A DNA stretch of 64,000 nt from Nocardiopsis suaedae (lineage in GTDB: Bacteria; Actinomycetota; Actinomycetes; Streptosporangiales; Streptosporangiaceae), in assembly GCF_027706745.1 (NCBI RefSeq), contig NZ_JAQFWP010000011.1, positions 62,001 through 126,000 on the forward strand, given 5' to 3'. The notes under the pieces are model-generated. The model was not told the origin of the DNA. It did no database searches and saw only the letters and a program-made list of their open reading frames with translations. This document shows, one piece after another, positions 50,203-58,975 of this stretch; within the stretch, counting starts at the first letter, position 1, and every line of letters begins with the position of its first letter. The translations under genes were made by a program, and so were the position numbers.

Positions 50203-51906
50203 ATGGCGACCAGTGAGCAGATCGGGGCCGGGCGGGAGCGCTGGCAGCGGCGCTACGACTCCGCCCGCAAGCGCGAGGCCGACTTCAGCACGCTCTCCGG
50301 GCAGGAGGTCGACCCGGCCTACGGGCCGCCGGAGGGCGCCGACATCCCCGGCTTCGAGCGGATCGGCTGGCCCGGGGAGTTCCCCTTCACCCGCGGGCTC
50401 CACCCCACCGGTTACCGGGGCCGCCCCTGGACCATCCGCCAGTTCGCCGGGTTCGGCAACGCCCGCCAGACCAACGAGCGCTACAAGATGATCCTGGAGG
50501 CCGGGGGCGGGGGGCTGTCCGTCGCCTTCGACATGCCCACCCTCATGGGCTACGACTCCGACGCCCCCTTCGCCCTGGGCGAGGTGGGCCACTGCGGCGT
50601 CGCCGTGGACTCCACCGCCGACATGGACGTCCTCTTCGACGGCATCCCGCTGCAGGACACCACCACCTCGATGACCATCAGCGGCCCCGCGGTGCCCGCC
50701 TTCTGCATGTACCTGGCCGCCGCCGAGCGCCAGGGCGCCGACCTGGCGAAGCTCAACGGCACCCTGCAGACCGACATCTTCAAGGAGTACATCGCCCAGA
50801 AGGAGTGGCTGTACCCGCCCGAGCCCCACCTGCGCCTCATCGGCGACCTGATGGAGTACTGCGCGGAGAACATCCCCGCCTTCAAGCCGCTGTCGGTCTC
50901 CGGCTACCACATCCGCGAGGCCGGGGCCACGGCCGCCCAGGAGCTCGCCTTCACCCTCGCCGACGGGTTCGGCTACGTCGAGCTGGGCCTGTCCCGCGGC
51001 CTGGACGTGAACACCTTCGCCCCCGGGCTGTCCTTCTTCTTCGACGCCCACATCGACTTCTTCGAGGAGATCGCCAAGTTCCGCGCCGCCCGCCGCATCT
51101 GGGCCCGCTGGATGCGCGACCGCTTCGGCGCCACCTCCGAGAAGGCCCAGTGGCTCCGGTTCCACACCCAGACCGCCGGGGTGTCGCTCACCGCCCAGCA
51201 GCCCTACAACAACGTGGTGCGCACCGCCGTCGAGGCGCTCTCGGCCGTCCTGGGCGGCACCAACTCCCTGCACACCAACGCCCTGGACGAGACCCTGGCG
51301 CTGCCCACCGAGCAGTCCGCCGAGATCGCCCTGCGCACCCAGCAGGTCCTCATGGAGGAGACCGGGGCGGCCAACGTGGCCGACCCGCTCGGCGGCTCCT
51401 ACTACCTGGAGGCGCTCACCGACCGGATGGAGGCCGAGGCCGAGCGGACCTTCGCCAAGATCATCGCCATGGGCGGCGGAGAGGACGCCGACCACGCGAT
51501 CGGCCCGGTGACCTCCGGCATCCTGGCCGGGATCCGCAACGGGTGGTTCAGCTCCGAGATCGCCGAGTCGGCCTTCCGGTACCAGCAGGCGCTCGAGAAG
51601 GGGGACAAGCGCATCGTCGGGGTGAACACCGCCACCTCCACCGTCTCCGGGGAGGTCGACATCCTGCGGATCAGCCACGAGGTCGAGCGCGACCAGGTGG
51701 AGCTGCTCAAGGGGCGCCGCGAAGGGCGGGACGGGGCCGCCGTGCAGGCCGCCCTGGACCGGCTGCTTGCCGCCGTGCGCGACCCCGCCGCGGGCAACCT
51801 CGTCCCCCTCATCCTGGACGCCGCCCGCGCCGAGGCCACCCTCGGGGAGATCTGCCGCACGATGGGCGAGGAGTTCGGCGCCTACGTGGAGGACCCACGA
51901 TTCTAG
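50203..51906 (+). CDS. icmA: Isobutyryl-CoA mutase large subunit IcmA (methylmalonyl-CoA mutase family)
   Basis: Adenosylcobalamin-dependent isomerisation of isobutyryl-CoA and butyryl-CoA, linking valine breakdown with butyrate metabolism. The 567-residue protein has the mutase barrel ([41 protein letters not shown]) but no C-terminal B12 domain, so it needs a separate small subunit not seen here. Two substrate-determining residues decide the name: Phe81 (RQFAGF), where methylmalonyl-CoA mutases have Tyr89, and Gln199 (YIAQKEW), where they have Arg207. These match Phe80 and Gln198 of Streptomyces IcmA. Automated tools may call it methylmalonyl-CoA mutase. Confidence 0.88.
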   Translation: MATSEQIGAGRERWQRRYDSARKREADFSTLSGQEVDPAYGPPEGADIPGFERIGWPGEFPFTRGLHPTGYRGRPWTIRQFAGFGNARQTNERYKMILEAGGGGLSVAFDMPTLMGYDSDAPFALGEVGHCGVAVDSTADMDVLFDGIPLQDTTTSMTISGPAVPAFCMYLAAAERQGADLAKLNGTLQTDIFKEYIAQKEWLYPPEPHLRLIGDLMEYCAENIPAFKPLSVSGYHIREAGATAAQELAFTLADGFGYVELGLSRGLDVNTFAPGLSFFFDAHIDFFEEIAKFRAARRIWARWMRDRFGATSEKAQWLRFHTQTAGVSLTAQQPYNNVVRTAVEALSAVLGGTNSLHTNALDETLALPTEQSAEIALRTQQVLMEETGAANVADPLGGSYYLEALTDRMEAEAERTFAKIIAMGGGEDADHAIGPVTSGILAGIRNGWFSSEIAESAFRYQQALEKGDKRIVGVNTATSTVSGEVDILRISHEVERDQVELLKGRREGRDGAAVQAALDRLLAAVRDPAAGNLVPLILDAARAEATLGEICRTMGEEFGAYVEDPRF

Positions 51907-51924
51907 ATGGGGCAGGATGGAGGC

Positions 51925-52863
51925 ATGCAGCCATCGGACTACTCCATGCAGGGTGCGGTCGACCTCGGGGCGCGCAAGGCCGCCATGGAACGCGAGGCCA
52001 AGCGGGAGGCCGCGCAGGCCTCGGGGACCGCCAACCCGTACGCGATCGACGTCGACGAGAACAACTTCCAGGACGAGGTCCTGCAGCGCTCGATGAGCAC
52101 GCCCGTCGTGCTGGCCGTGCTGCAGTCCTCCTCTGAGCAGTCCTCCCAGGTCGAGGCGGCCATCGACCGGCTGGCCATCGGCGCCGGGGGCCAGTGGGCG
52201 GTCGCCAAGGTCGACGTGCAGGCCAGCCCGCAGCTCGCCCAGGCGCTGCGGGTGCCCGCCGCCCCGATGATCGCCCTGGTCATCGGCGGCCAGGTGGTGC
52301 CCGGCCCGACCGGCCCGGCCACCGGGGCCCAGCTGCGCGAATGGCTCTCCCAGGTCTTCGAGGAGCTGCGCAGCCAGAACGTGCTCCCGCAGGAGTTCAC
52401 CGGGCTGGGCCCCGAGGACGCCGAGGGCGCCGGGGGTCCGGCAGCCGAGGCCGACCCGGTGGACGCCGAGGCCCAGGAGGCGCTGCAGCGCGACGACTTC
52501 GACGCCGCCGAGCAGGTCTACGCCACGGCCCTGGAATCGGACCCCAAGAACGAGCACGCCAAGCAGCGCCTGGCCCAGGTGCGGCTGATCCGGCGGCTGC
52601 GCGGGGTCGACGCCGCCGCCGCGCGCAAGGCCGCCGCCGACGACCCCGGCGACATCGGGGCCCAGATCCAGGTCGCCGACATCGACATGTACGGCCAGAA
52701 GGTGGAGGACGCCTTCAACCGGCTCATCACCCTGGTCAAGAACACCCGCGACGAGGACCGCGACCGGGTCCGCAAGCACCTGCTGGGGCTGTTCGAGGTG
52801 CTGCCCCCGACCGACCCGGCGGTGTCCAAGGCGCGGCGCCAGCTCACCGCGGCGCTGTTCTAG
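51925..52863 (+). CDS. Thioredoxin-like TPR protein (CnoX/YbbN-like)
   Basis: A 312-residue protein with a thioredoxin fold (about 45-155, TPVVLAVLQSSSEQSSQVEA) and C-terminal TPR-type repeats (about 185-312, EAQEALQRDDFDAAEQVYATAL). The CxxC redox motif is absent; the position reads Ser-Ser-Glu-Gln, so it cannot act as an oxidoreductase and may instead be a holdase or scaffold, as proposed for YbbN. ATG at 51925 has GGATGGAGG just upstream; an ATG directly after the mutase stop (51907) is an alternative. Co-transcription with the mutase gene is likely. Confidence 0.85.
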   Translation: MQPSDYSMQGAVDLGARKAAMEREAKREAAQASGTANPYAIDVDENNFQDEVLQRSMSTPVVLAVLQSSSEQSSQVEAAIDRLAIGAGGQWAVAKVDVQASPQLAQALRVPAAPMIALVIGGQVVPGPTGPATGAQLREWLSQVFEELRSQNVLPQEFTGLGPEDAEGAGGPAAEADPVDAEAQEALQRDDFDAAEQVYATALESDPKNEHAKQRLAQVRLIRRLRGVDAAAARKAAADDPGDIGAQIQVADIDMYGQKVEDAFNRLITLVKNTRDEDRDRVRKHLLGLFEVLPPTDPAVSKARRQLTAALF

Positions 52864-52919
52864 CGGCGCTGTTCCGGCGGCGCTGTTCCAGGAAGCCGCG
52901 CGGCGGGTAGAACCAGTTC

Positions 52920-53552
52920 ATGCCGTACGTGGTGACCATCTCGGCGACCTTCGGGGCCGGCGGCGGCGCGGTGGGCACGGCCGTCGCCGAGCGCCTCGGC
53001 GTCCCCTTCGTGGACCGGGCGATCCCCGGGGCGGTCGCCGAGGAGATCGGCTGCTCCCTGGAGGACGCGCTGCGCCACGACGGCCGGGCGCCCACCGGCT
53101 TCGAACGGCTGCTGGCCAGCGCCGCGCGGCTGCCCACGGTCACCCTCGGCAGCGTCGACCCCGCCTACGTCACCCCCTCCGACGCCGACGGGCGCATCCT
53201 GTACGACCAGGAGTTCGTCGACCGCACCGAGGACGTCCTGGAGCGGGTCGCCGCCACCGGGGCGGTGGTGCTCGGGCGGGCCGGGGCGGTGGTCCTCGCC
53301 GACCGCCCCGGCGCCCTGCACGTGCGCCTGGACGGCCCCAAGGACGCGCGGCTCGCCCGGTCGGGGACCGGCGACATGCGCGAGCTGGAGGCCAACGACC
53401 GCGCCCGCAGCGCCTACGTGCGCCGCTTCTACCGGGTGGACCCCGGCGATGCGGCCCTGTACCACATCGTGCTCGACGCCACCGCGGTCCCGCCGGAGGC
53501 CTGCACCGACGTGATCGTGCGCCTGGCCCGGGAGCGGGCACCGGAAATGTAG
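52920..53552 (+). CDS. Cytidylate kinase-like family protein
   Basis: A 210-residue P-loop kinase-like protein. The N-terminal VVTISATFGAGGGAVGTAVAER corresponds to the GSGG-type loop of the cytidylate-kinase-like (AAA_33/Cytidylate_kin2) family, which lacks a classical GK[ST]; VPFVDRAIPGAVAEEIG follows in the usual place, and the C-terminal NDRARSAYVRRFYRVD resembles the LID region. Nucleotide or other small-molecule substrate unknown. ATG at 52920 with a TAGAAC six bases upstream, a poorer -10 than at other genes here. Confidence 0.8.
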   Translation: MPYVVTISATFGAGGGAVGTAVAERLGVPFVDRAIPGAVAEEIGCSLEDALRHDGRAPTGFERLLASAARLPTVTLGSVDPAYVTPSDADGRILYDQEFVDRTEDVLERVAATGAVVLGRAGAVVLADRPGALHVRLDGPKDARLARSGTGDMRELEANDRARSAYVRRFYRVDPGDAALYHIVLDATAVPPEACTDVIVRLARERAPEM

Positions 53553-53719
53553 TGCGGTGCGCCGTTTGATCTGCGGCGGTGGCACCATGAAGGGTGCGCC
53601 CGAGCACCGGGAGCCACCGGGGGCCCACCCAGCCAGGACCGCCCGGCGGTGCCGCCGGCGCGCGACCTGAGCCTGAGCGCGCCGTGGCGCAGCAGACATG
53701 TGACACAGAGGAGCTTTAC

Positions 53720-55129
53720 GTGGCCACCCTTCCCAGCGTCTCCTACTCCATAACCGTCCGGCTCGAGGTCGACGGCCACGGCAGCGCGGTCGGCGGCCTC
53801 ACCAGCGCGGTCGAGCACGTGGGGGGCGTCATCACGGCCCTGGACGTGGCGCAGGCCGGCCACGAGCGGATCCGTATCGACGTGACCTGCGCGGCCCGCG
53901 ACACCGACCACGCCCAGGCGATCGTGGACGCCCTCGGCGCCGTCGAGGGCGTCGTCGTCCACAAGGTCAGCGACCGCACCTTCCTGATGCACCTCGGCGG
54001 CAAGATCGAGATGAAGTCCAAGGTGCCGCTGCGCAACCGGGATGAGCTGTCCATGGCCTACACCCCCGGCGTGGCCCGCGTCTCCCAGGCCATCGCCGCC
54101 AACCCCGCCGACGCCCGCCGCCTGACCGTCAAACGCAACAGCGTCGCCGTGGTCACCGACGGCTCGGCCGTGCTCGGCCTGGGCAACATCGGCCCCGAGG
54201 CCTCCATGCCGGTCATGGAGGGCAAGGCCGCCCTGTTCAAACGCTTCGCCGACATCGACGCCTGGCCCATCGCCCTGGACACCCAGGACGTCGACGAGAT
54301 CGTGCGCACCGTCCAGGTCATCGCCCCCGGCTTCGGCGGTGTCAACCTGGAGGACATCTCCGCCCCCCGCTGCTTCGAGGTCGAGGCCCGCCTGCGCGAG
54401 CTGCTCGACATCCCCGTCTTCCACGACGACCAGCACGGCACCGCCATCGTCGTGCTCGCCGCCCTCAAGAACGCCCTGCGCGTGGTCGGCAAGGACCTGG
54501 GCGGGGTGCGCATCGCCATGTCCGGCGCCGGGGCCGCCGGCACCGCCATCCTCAAGCTCCTCATGCACGCCGGGGCCAAGCACATCGTGGTCTGCGACGT
54601 GCACGGCGCCGTCCACAAGGGCCGCGACGACCTCGACCCCAACCTGGAGTGGATCGCCGCCAACACCAACCCCGAGGGCTACGGCGGCGACCTCAGGGGC
54701 GCCGTGGACGGGGCCGACGTGTTCATCGGCGTGTCCGCCCCCAACGTGCTCGGCGGCGAGGACATCGCCGAGATGAACGACGACGCCATCATCTTCGCCC
54801 TGGCCAACCCCGACCCCGAGGTCGACCCGGACGTCGCCCGGCTGCACGCCTCGGTGGTGGCCACCGGCCGCAGCGACTACCCCAACCAGATCAACAACGT
54901 GCTGGTCTTCCCCGGGTTCTTCCGCGGCCTGCTGGACGCCCAGAGCGACCACGTCGACTCCGACATGATGGTCGCCGCCGCCGACGCCATCGCCGACGCC
55001 GTCACCGACGACGAGCTCGGCCCGCACTACATCATCCCCAGCGTCTTCCACACCAACCTGTCCAAGAGCGTGGCCGCCGCCGTCCGCGACGTCGCCGTGC
55101 GCGGCGGGCACGGTCGCGCCGAGGACTAG
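53720..55129 (+). CDS. NAD(P)-dependent malic enzyme with N-terminal ACT domain
   Basis: Oxidative decarboxylation of malate to pyruvate. Residues about 1-85 form an ACT-type regulatory domain (SYSITVRLEVDGHGSAVGGL), then the malic domain (SMAYTPGVARVSQAI, LTVKRNSVAVVTDGSAVLGLGNIGP with the catalytic Lys, GGVNLEDI, CFEVEARLR and HDDQHGTAIV) and the NAD domain (VRIAMSGAGAAGTAILKLL). 469 residues. The frame is open far upstream, but AGAGGAG lies six bases before the GTG at 53720. The ACT fusion suggests allosteric control by an amino acid, unlike plain bacterial malic enzymes. Confidence 0.93.
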   Translation: MATLPSVSYSITVRLEVDGHGSAVGGLTSAVEHVGGVITALDVAQAGHERIRIDVTCAARDTDHAQAIVDALGAVEGVVVHKVSDRTFLMHLGGKIEMKSKVPLRNRDELSMAYTPGVARVSQAIAANPADARRLTVKRNSVAVVTDGSAVLGLGNIGPEASMPVMEGKAALFKRFADIDAWPIALDTQDVDEIVRTVQVIAPGFGGVNLEDISAPRCFEVEARLRELLDIPVFHDDQHGTAIVVLAALKNALRVVGKDLGGVRIAMSGAGAAGTAILKLLMHAGAKHIVVCDVHGAVHKGRDDLDPNLEWIAANTNPEGYGGDLRGAVDGADVFIGVSAPNVLGGEDIAEMNDDAIIFALANPDPEVDPDVARLHASVVATGRSDYPNQINNVLVFPGFFRGLLDAQSDHVDSDMMVAAADAIADAVTDDELGPHYIIPSVFHTNLSKSVAAAVRDVAVRGGHGRAED

Positions 55130-55181
55130 GGCGCGCCGAGGACGAGGTACCGGGACCGGGGGCGGGGGTAGACAGCCGGGT

Positions 55182-55733
55182 ATGGACGGAACCGACCTCA
55201 CCGGGCGGCTGCTGGTCGCCGCGCCCGCGCTGGAGGACCCCCACTTCCGCCGCACCGTCGTGCTGGTCGTCGTCAACCGCCCCTCCCGGCTGCCCGTGGC
55301 CGAGGTGCTCGCCGACTGGGGGGGCTTCGCCAGCGACCCGCCGGTGATGTTCGCCGGGGGGCCGGTCGGCGAGGGCGCCGGGCTCGCCCTGGGCGTGCCC
55401 GGCGGCGCCGGGGAGCCGCCGGGCTGGCGCCCCCTGGAGTCCCCGCCGGACGGCCCGCCCGCGCCGCAGGGGGTGGGCGTGGTCGACCTCGACGCGCCCC
55501 CGCAGATCCTCGGCGTCGCCCTGGGCCGCTTCCGCGTCTTCGCCGGGTACGCCGGGTGGGGTGAGGGCCAGCTCGGCGCCGAGATCGAGGAGGGCGCCTG
55601 GTACGTGCTGCCCGCTCTGGCCGAGGACGTGTTCTCCGTCGACCCGGAGACGCTGTGGGCGCGGGTGCTGCGCCGCCAGGGGGGCGACCTGGCGCTGGTG
55701 GCCACCCTGCCCGACGACCCGGAGTTGAACTGA
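55182..55733 (+). CDS. YqgE/AlgH family protein
   Basis: A 183-residue single-domain protein with the family start LTGRLLVAAPALEDPHFRRTVVLVV, then AEVLADWGGF and FAGGPVGEG, and RVFAGYAGWGEGQLGAEIEEGAWYVLPA. Function unproven; AlgH was once linked to alginate regulation, and the fold suggests a binding protein. ATG at 55182; TAGACA lies seven bases upstream but lacks the final T of the usual -10. Confidence 0.9.
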   Translation: MDGTDLTGRLLVAAPALEDPHFRRTVVLVVVNRPSRLPVAEVLADWGGFASDPPVMFAGGPVGEGAGLALGVPGGAGEPPGWRPLESPPDGPPAPQGVGVVDLDAPPQILGVALGRFRVFAGYAGWGEGQLGAEIEEGAWYVLPALAEDVFSVDPETLWARVLRRQGGDLALVATLPDDPELN

Positions 55734-55787
55734 CCCCCCGCCCACGGCGATACGGTGGACGGCAGACGCAGGAGGTGTGAGGCGAAC

Positions 55788-56030
55788 ATGGCGATGGATG
55801 TGCTGAACAAGGTCGTCCCGGAGTCCGAGACCCGGCCGGACATCTCGCACGACGACGGGGACCGCGAGCGTTTCGCGCACTACGTGCAGAAGGACAAGAT
55901 CACCGAGAGCGCGGTGACCGGCGCCCCCGTCATCGCGCTGTGCGGCAAGGTCTGGGTGCCCAACCGGGACCCCAAGAAGTTCCCCGTCTGCCCGGAGTGC
56001 AAGGAGATCTACGAAGAGATGACCGCCTGA
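55788..56030 (+). CDS. DUF3039 zinc-ribbon-like small protein
   Basis: An 80-residue actinobacterial protein. Likely metal ligands are the His in RFAHYVQKDKI, Cys in VIALCGKVW, and CPECKEIYEEM at the C-terminus. The pattern fits DUF3039, function unknown. ATG at 55788 has AGGAGG at 55770 and GTGAGG nearer; TACGGT near 55750 may be the -10. It precedes the sortase gene by 113 bases. Confidence 0.85.
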   Translation: MAMDVLNKVVPESETRPDISHDDGDRERFAHYVQKDKITESAVTGAPVIALCGKVWVPNRDPKKFPVCPECKEIYEEMTA

Positions 56031-56124
56031 CCGGTCGTGTCGTCCCGGTCCGCCCGCCGCTGCGGCGTTCGCGGCACCCAGGGGCGGGTGGGGCAGGATA
56101 CGCTCCCTTAGGACGGTGACGGCG

Positions 56125-56142
56125 GGTAGGTCAGGTAGGTCA
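56125..56142 (+). repeat. Two tandem copies of GGTAGGTCA before the sortase start
   Basis: GGTAGGTCA at 56125-56133 and 56134-56142, ending one base before the ATG at 56144. It contains the only purine-rich ribosome-site candidate, so it may have created the site by duplication. Confidence 0.7.
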
Positions 56143-56143
56143 C

Positions 56144-56932
56144 ATGGTTTCCACCACCGAGCGGGGGGCGCACCGCAGGGCCGGAGCGGATCGCGGGCGG
56201 CGGCGCCGTCGGCGGCGGCCGGTCACCGCGGGCGACATCGCCCGCGGGATCCTGCGCGGGTTCGGCGAGCTGCTGTTCACCGCCGGTGTCGTCATGCTGT
56301 TCTTCGCCGCCTACCAGGTGTACGGCAAGCAGTTCGAGACGCAGCAGGAGCAGCAGGCCCTCGGCGACGACCTGCAGCAGGCCTGGGAGGAGCCCAAGGG
56401 GCCCGACTCCGAGCCGCTGCCGGGCTCGGCCGACAGCCGGATGTACATCCCCGGGCTCGACCTGCAGTGGGTGGTCGTCAACGGCGTCCAGCCGGACGAC
56501 ATCAAGTACAGCCCCGGCCACTACACCGACGACGACGTGGCCGGAGGCGACGCGGCCGCCCCCGGTGAGATGGGCAACTACGCCGTGGCCGGGCACCGCG
56601 TCTCGGGCATCTTCTGGGACATCGACCAGCTCTCCGACGGCGACCCGATCGTCCTGGAGGACGCGGAGAACTTCTACACCTACGAGGTCGTCGACGAGCG
56701 CACCGTCACCCCCGACAAGGTCGAGGTGGTCGACCCCGACCCGTTCGACCCGGCGAACAACGACGACCCCCAGCGGGCGCTGCTGACCCTCACCACCTGC
56801 GCGCCCAAGCTCAACAACACCCACCGGCTGATCGTGACGGCCGAGCTGACCGACACCCGCCCCAAGGACCAGGGCATGCCCGACAGCATCGCGGACATGG
56901 CCCCCGAGGGCCAGGCGGACGAGGGGGAGTGA
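56144..56932 (+). CDS. Class E sortase
   Basis: Membrane-anchored transpeptidase that joins LAXTG-type surface proteins to the cell wall. The 262-residue protein has a basic N-terminus (RRRRRRR), one membrane segment (about 41-58), and the sortase core with catalytic His151 (AGHRVSG), Cys219 (TLTTCAPKLN) and Arg228 (THRLIV). Actinobacterial class E enzymes anchor chaplin-like or pilus-like proteins; no LAXTG substrate gene is next to it here. It precedes a 58-residue membrane protein by four bases, an association common in actinobacteria. Confidence 0.93.
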   Translation: MVSTTERGAHRRAGADRGRRRRRRRPVTAGDIARGILRGFGELLFTAGVVMLFFAAYQVYGKQFETQQEQQALGDDLQQAWEEPKGPDSEPLPGSADSRMYIPGLDLQWVVVNGVQPDDIKYSPGHYTDDDVAGGDAAAPGEMGNYAVAGHRVSGIFWDIDQLSDGDPIVLEDAENFYTYEVVDERTVTPDKVEVVDPDPFDPANNDDPQRALLTLTTCAPKLNNTHRLIVTAELTDTRPKDQGMPDSIADMAPEGQADEGE

Positions 56933-56936
56933 CGCG

Positions 56937-57113
56937 ATGTACGGGCTGATCTGGCGACTGCTCCCGGGCCCCGTCCCGGTCAAGATCGTCCTGGCGCTGG
57001 CGCTGCTGGCCGGGGCCGCCTGGCTGCTCTGGTACGTCGTCTTCCCCTGGGCCGACCCCTACATGCCCTTCAACGACGGCGCGGTCGACACGGGTGCGGG
57101 GGCAGGCGGCTGA
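56937..57113 (+). CDS. Conserved small membrane protein downstream of sortase E
   Basis: A 58-residue protein with the start MYGLIWRLLPGPVPVKIVLA and one long hydrophobic segment (about 14-36), then VVFPWADPYMPFND. I recognise this as a short gene that often follows sortase E in actinobacteria; its role is unknown and a partner or pilot of sortase is only guesswork. ATG at 56937, four bases after the sortase stop, so translationally coupled. Too short to be found by many annotation cut-offs. Confidence 0.75.
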   Translation: MYGLIWRLLPGPVPVKIVLALALLAGAAWLLWYVVFPWADPYMPFNDGAVDTGAGAGG

Positions 57114-57128
57114 CCTCCCCGCCTCGGA

Positions 57129-57134
57129 TACCCT
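57129..57134 (+). promoter_or_regulatory. -10 element TACCCT upstream of the helicase leader
   Basis: TACCCT, seven bases, then GTG at 57142. That GTG opens an 8-codon leader frame, whose stop overlaps the helicase ATG. Confidence 0.55.
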
Positions 57135-57141
57135 CGTCCGG

Positions 57142-57168
57142 GTGAGCAACAGGGGAATGGTCGGATGA
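57142..57168 (+). promoter_or_regulatory. Candidate 8-codon leader ORF coupled to the helicase start
   Basis: GTG-AGC-AAC-AGG-GGA-ATG-GTC-GGA-TGA encodes the octapeptide MSNRGMVG. Its first codon is where a leaderless transcript would begin and its TGA overlaps the helicase ATG at 57165. AGGGGA at 57150-57155 is also a ribosome site for the helicase nine bases on, so the region can be read either as a leader ORF or simply as a 23-base untranslated leader. Confidence 0.4.
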
Positions 57169-58892
57169 CGGTCCTGCAGACGAGCACGGGGGAGCGCCTC
57201 GCCGGGCTGCGCCAGTGGCAGCGCGAGGCGTTCGAGGAGTACTTCCGAAGAGACCCGAGGGACTTCCTCGCGGTGGCCACGCCCGGGGCGGGCAAGACCA
57301 CCTTCGCGCTGACGCTCGCCTCCGAGCTGCTGGCGCGGCACGCGGTGCGGTCCATCACCATCGTGTGCCCCACCGAGCACCTCAAGAAGCAGTGGGCCGA
57401 GGCCGCCGCGCGGTTCGGCATCGCCATCGACCCGGACTTCAAGAACGGGCAGGGGGCGCTGGGGCGGCGGTACACCGGGGCGGCGGTCACCTACGCGCAG
57501 GTGGCCGCGCACCCGATGCTGCACCGCAACCGCACCGAGGCGCGGCGCACCCTGGTCATCTTCGACGAGGTGCACCACGCCGGGGACGCGCTGTCCTGGG
57601 GCGAGGCGGTGCGCGAGGCCTTCGACCCGGCGGCCCGGCGGCTGGCGCTGACCGGCACCCCCTTCCGGTCCGACGTCAACCCCATCCCGTTCGTGGACTA
57701 CGTCCAGGACGCCGAGGGCGTGCGCCGCTGCTCCTGGGACTACAACTACGGCTACGCCCCGGCGCTGGGCGACGGCGTCGTCCGGCCGGTCCTCTTCATG
57801 GCCTACTCCGGGGAGATGCGCTGGCGCACCAAGGCCGGGGACGAGCTCGCCGCCCGCCTGGGCGAGCCGCTCACCCAGGACGCCCTGGCGCAGGCCTGGA
57901 AGGCCGCGCTCGACCCCAAGGGCGACTGGATCAAGAAGGTCCTCACCGCCGCCGACCGGCGGCTGACCGAGGTGCGCAACGCCACCCCCGACGCCGGGGG
58001 CCTGGTCATCGCCACCGACCACGAGGCCGCCCGCGCCTACGCGCGCATCCTGCGCAAGATCACCGGGCAGGGCGCCACCGTGGTGCTCTCCGACGACCCG
58101 ACCGCCAGCAAGAAGATCTCCCGCTTCGCCGAGTCCGAGGAGCGGTGGATGGTGGCGGTGCGCATGGTCTCCGAGGGCGTGGACGTGCCGCGGCTGATGG
58201 TCGGCGTGTACGCCACCTCGACCAGCACCGCGCTGTTCTTCGCCCAGGCGGTGGGGCGCTTCGTGCGCTCGCGCCGCCGCGGCGAGGTCGCCTCGGTCTT
58301 CCTGCCGTCGGTGCCCACCCTGCTGGAGCTGGCCGGGGAGATGGAGCGCGAGCGCGACCACGCGCTCGACCGGCCGCTGAAGGAGGGCGAGGAGTTCGAC
58401 CCCGAGGGCCGGGAGCTGGACGAGGCCCGTAAGAAGCGGGACACCCCCGACGCGGGGGAGGAGCTGCCCTTCGAGACGATGGAGGCCTCGGCCGAGTTCG
58501 ACCGGGTGCTCTACGACGGCTCGGAGTTCGGCGGCGGTACCCCCGACTCGCCCGAGGAGGAGGACTTCCTCGGCCTGCCCGGGCTGCTGGAGCCCGAGCA
58601 GGTGGCCCAGCTGCTCCGCAAGCGCAAGGCCGACCAGCGGTCCGGGGAGCGCAAGCCGCCCGCGGGCGGGGAGCCGGACGGCGGCCCGCCCGAGCACGAG
58701 CGGGTGGCGGCGCTGCGCAAGGAGCTCCAGGGGCTGGTGGGCGCCTGGCACCACCGGACCGGCCGCCCGCACGGGATGATCCACAACGAGCTGCGCCGGG
58801 CCTGCGGCGGCCCGCCGATCGCGCAGGCCTCCCCGGACCAGATCACCGAGCGCATCGCCAAGATCCGGGCCTGGGCCACCGGCGGATCCTGA
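57165..58892 (+). CDS. DEAD/DEAH-box superfamily 2 helicase
   Basis: ATP-dependent nucleic-acid helicase, 575 residues. RecA-like domain 1 has Walker A ATPGAGKTTFALT (about 42-54), motif Ia and DEVHH (motif II, Asp-Glu-x-His-like), SAT replaced by LTGTP; domain 2 carries QAVGRFVRSRRRGE (motif VI). The C-terminal 150 residues are charged and less conserved. Actinobacterial helicases of this layout are of uncertain function, with DNA repair the usual suggestion. ATG at 57165 overlaps the stop of the 8-codon leader frame. Confidence 0.9.
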   Translation: MTVLQTSTGERLAGLRQWQREAFEEYFRRDPRDFLAVATPGAGKTTFALTLASELLARHAVRSITIVCPTEHLKKQWAEAAARFGIAIDPDFKNGQGALGRRYTGAAVTYAQVAAHPMLHRNRTEARRTLVIFDEVHHAGDALSWGEAVREAFDPAARRLALTGTPFRSDVNPIPFVDYVQDAEGVRRCSWDYNYGYAPALGDGVVRPVLFMAYSGEMRWRTKAGDELAARLGEPLTQDALAQAWKAALDPKGDWIKKVLTAADRRLTEVRNATPDAGGLVIATDHEAARAYARILRKITGQGATVVLSDDPTASKKISRFAESEERWMVAVRMVSEGVDVPRLMVGVYATSTSTALFFAQAVGRFVRSRRRGEVASVFLPSVPTLLELAGEMERERDHALDRPLKEGEEFDPEGRELDEARKKRDTPDAGEELPFETMEASAEFDRVLYDGSEFGGGTPDSPEEEDFLGLPGLLEPEQVAQLLRKRKADQRSGERKPPAGGEPDGGPPEHERVAALRKELQGLVGAWHHRTGRPHGMIHNELRRACGGPPIAQASPDQITERIAKIRAWATGGS

Positions 58893-58962
58893 ACCGGTAA
58901 ACACCCGGCAAGGGCGGCGATGCGGGCCCGCGCGGCGTAATCGCTCAAAGTGGTCGTGCCGG

Positions 58963-58968
58963 TACGTT
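58963..58968 (+). promoter_or_regulatory. -10 element TACGTT, leaderless start of the M43 protease
   Basis: TACGTT, seven bases, then ATG at 58976. Confidence 0.55.
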
Positions 58969-58975
58969 CCGCAGC

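Noticed and set aside
52920-53552. Degenerate P-loop of the cytidylate kinase-like protein as evidence of inactivation
   Set aside because: The whole family has a GSGG-type loop without GK[ST], so this is normal for it.
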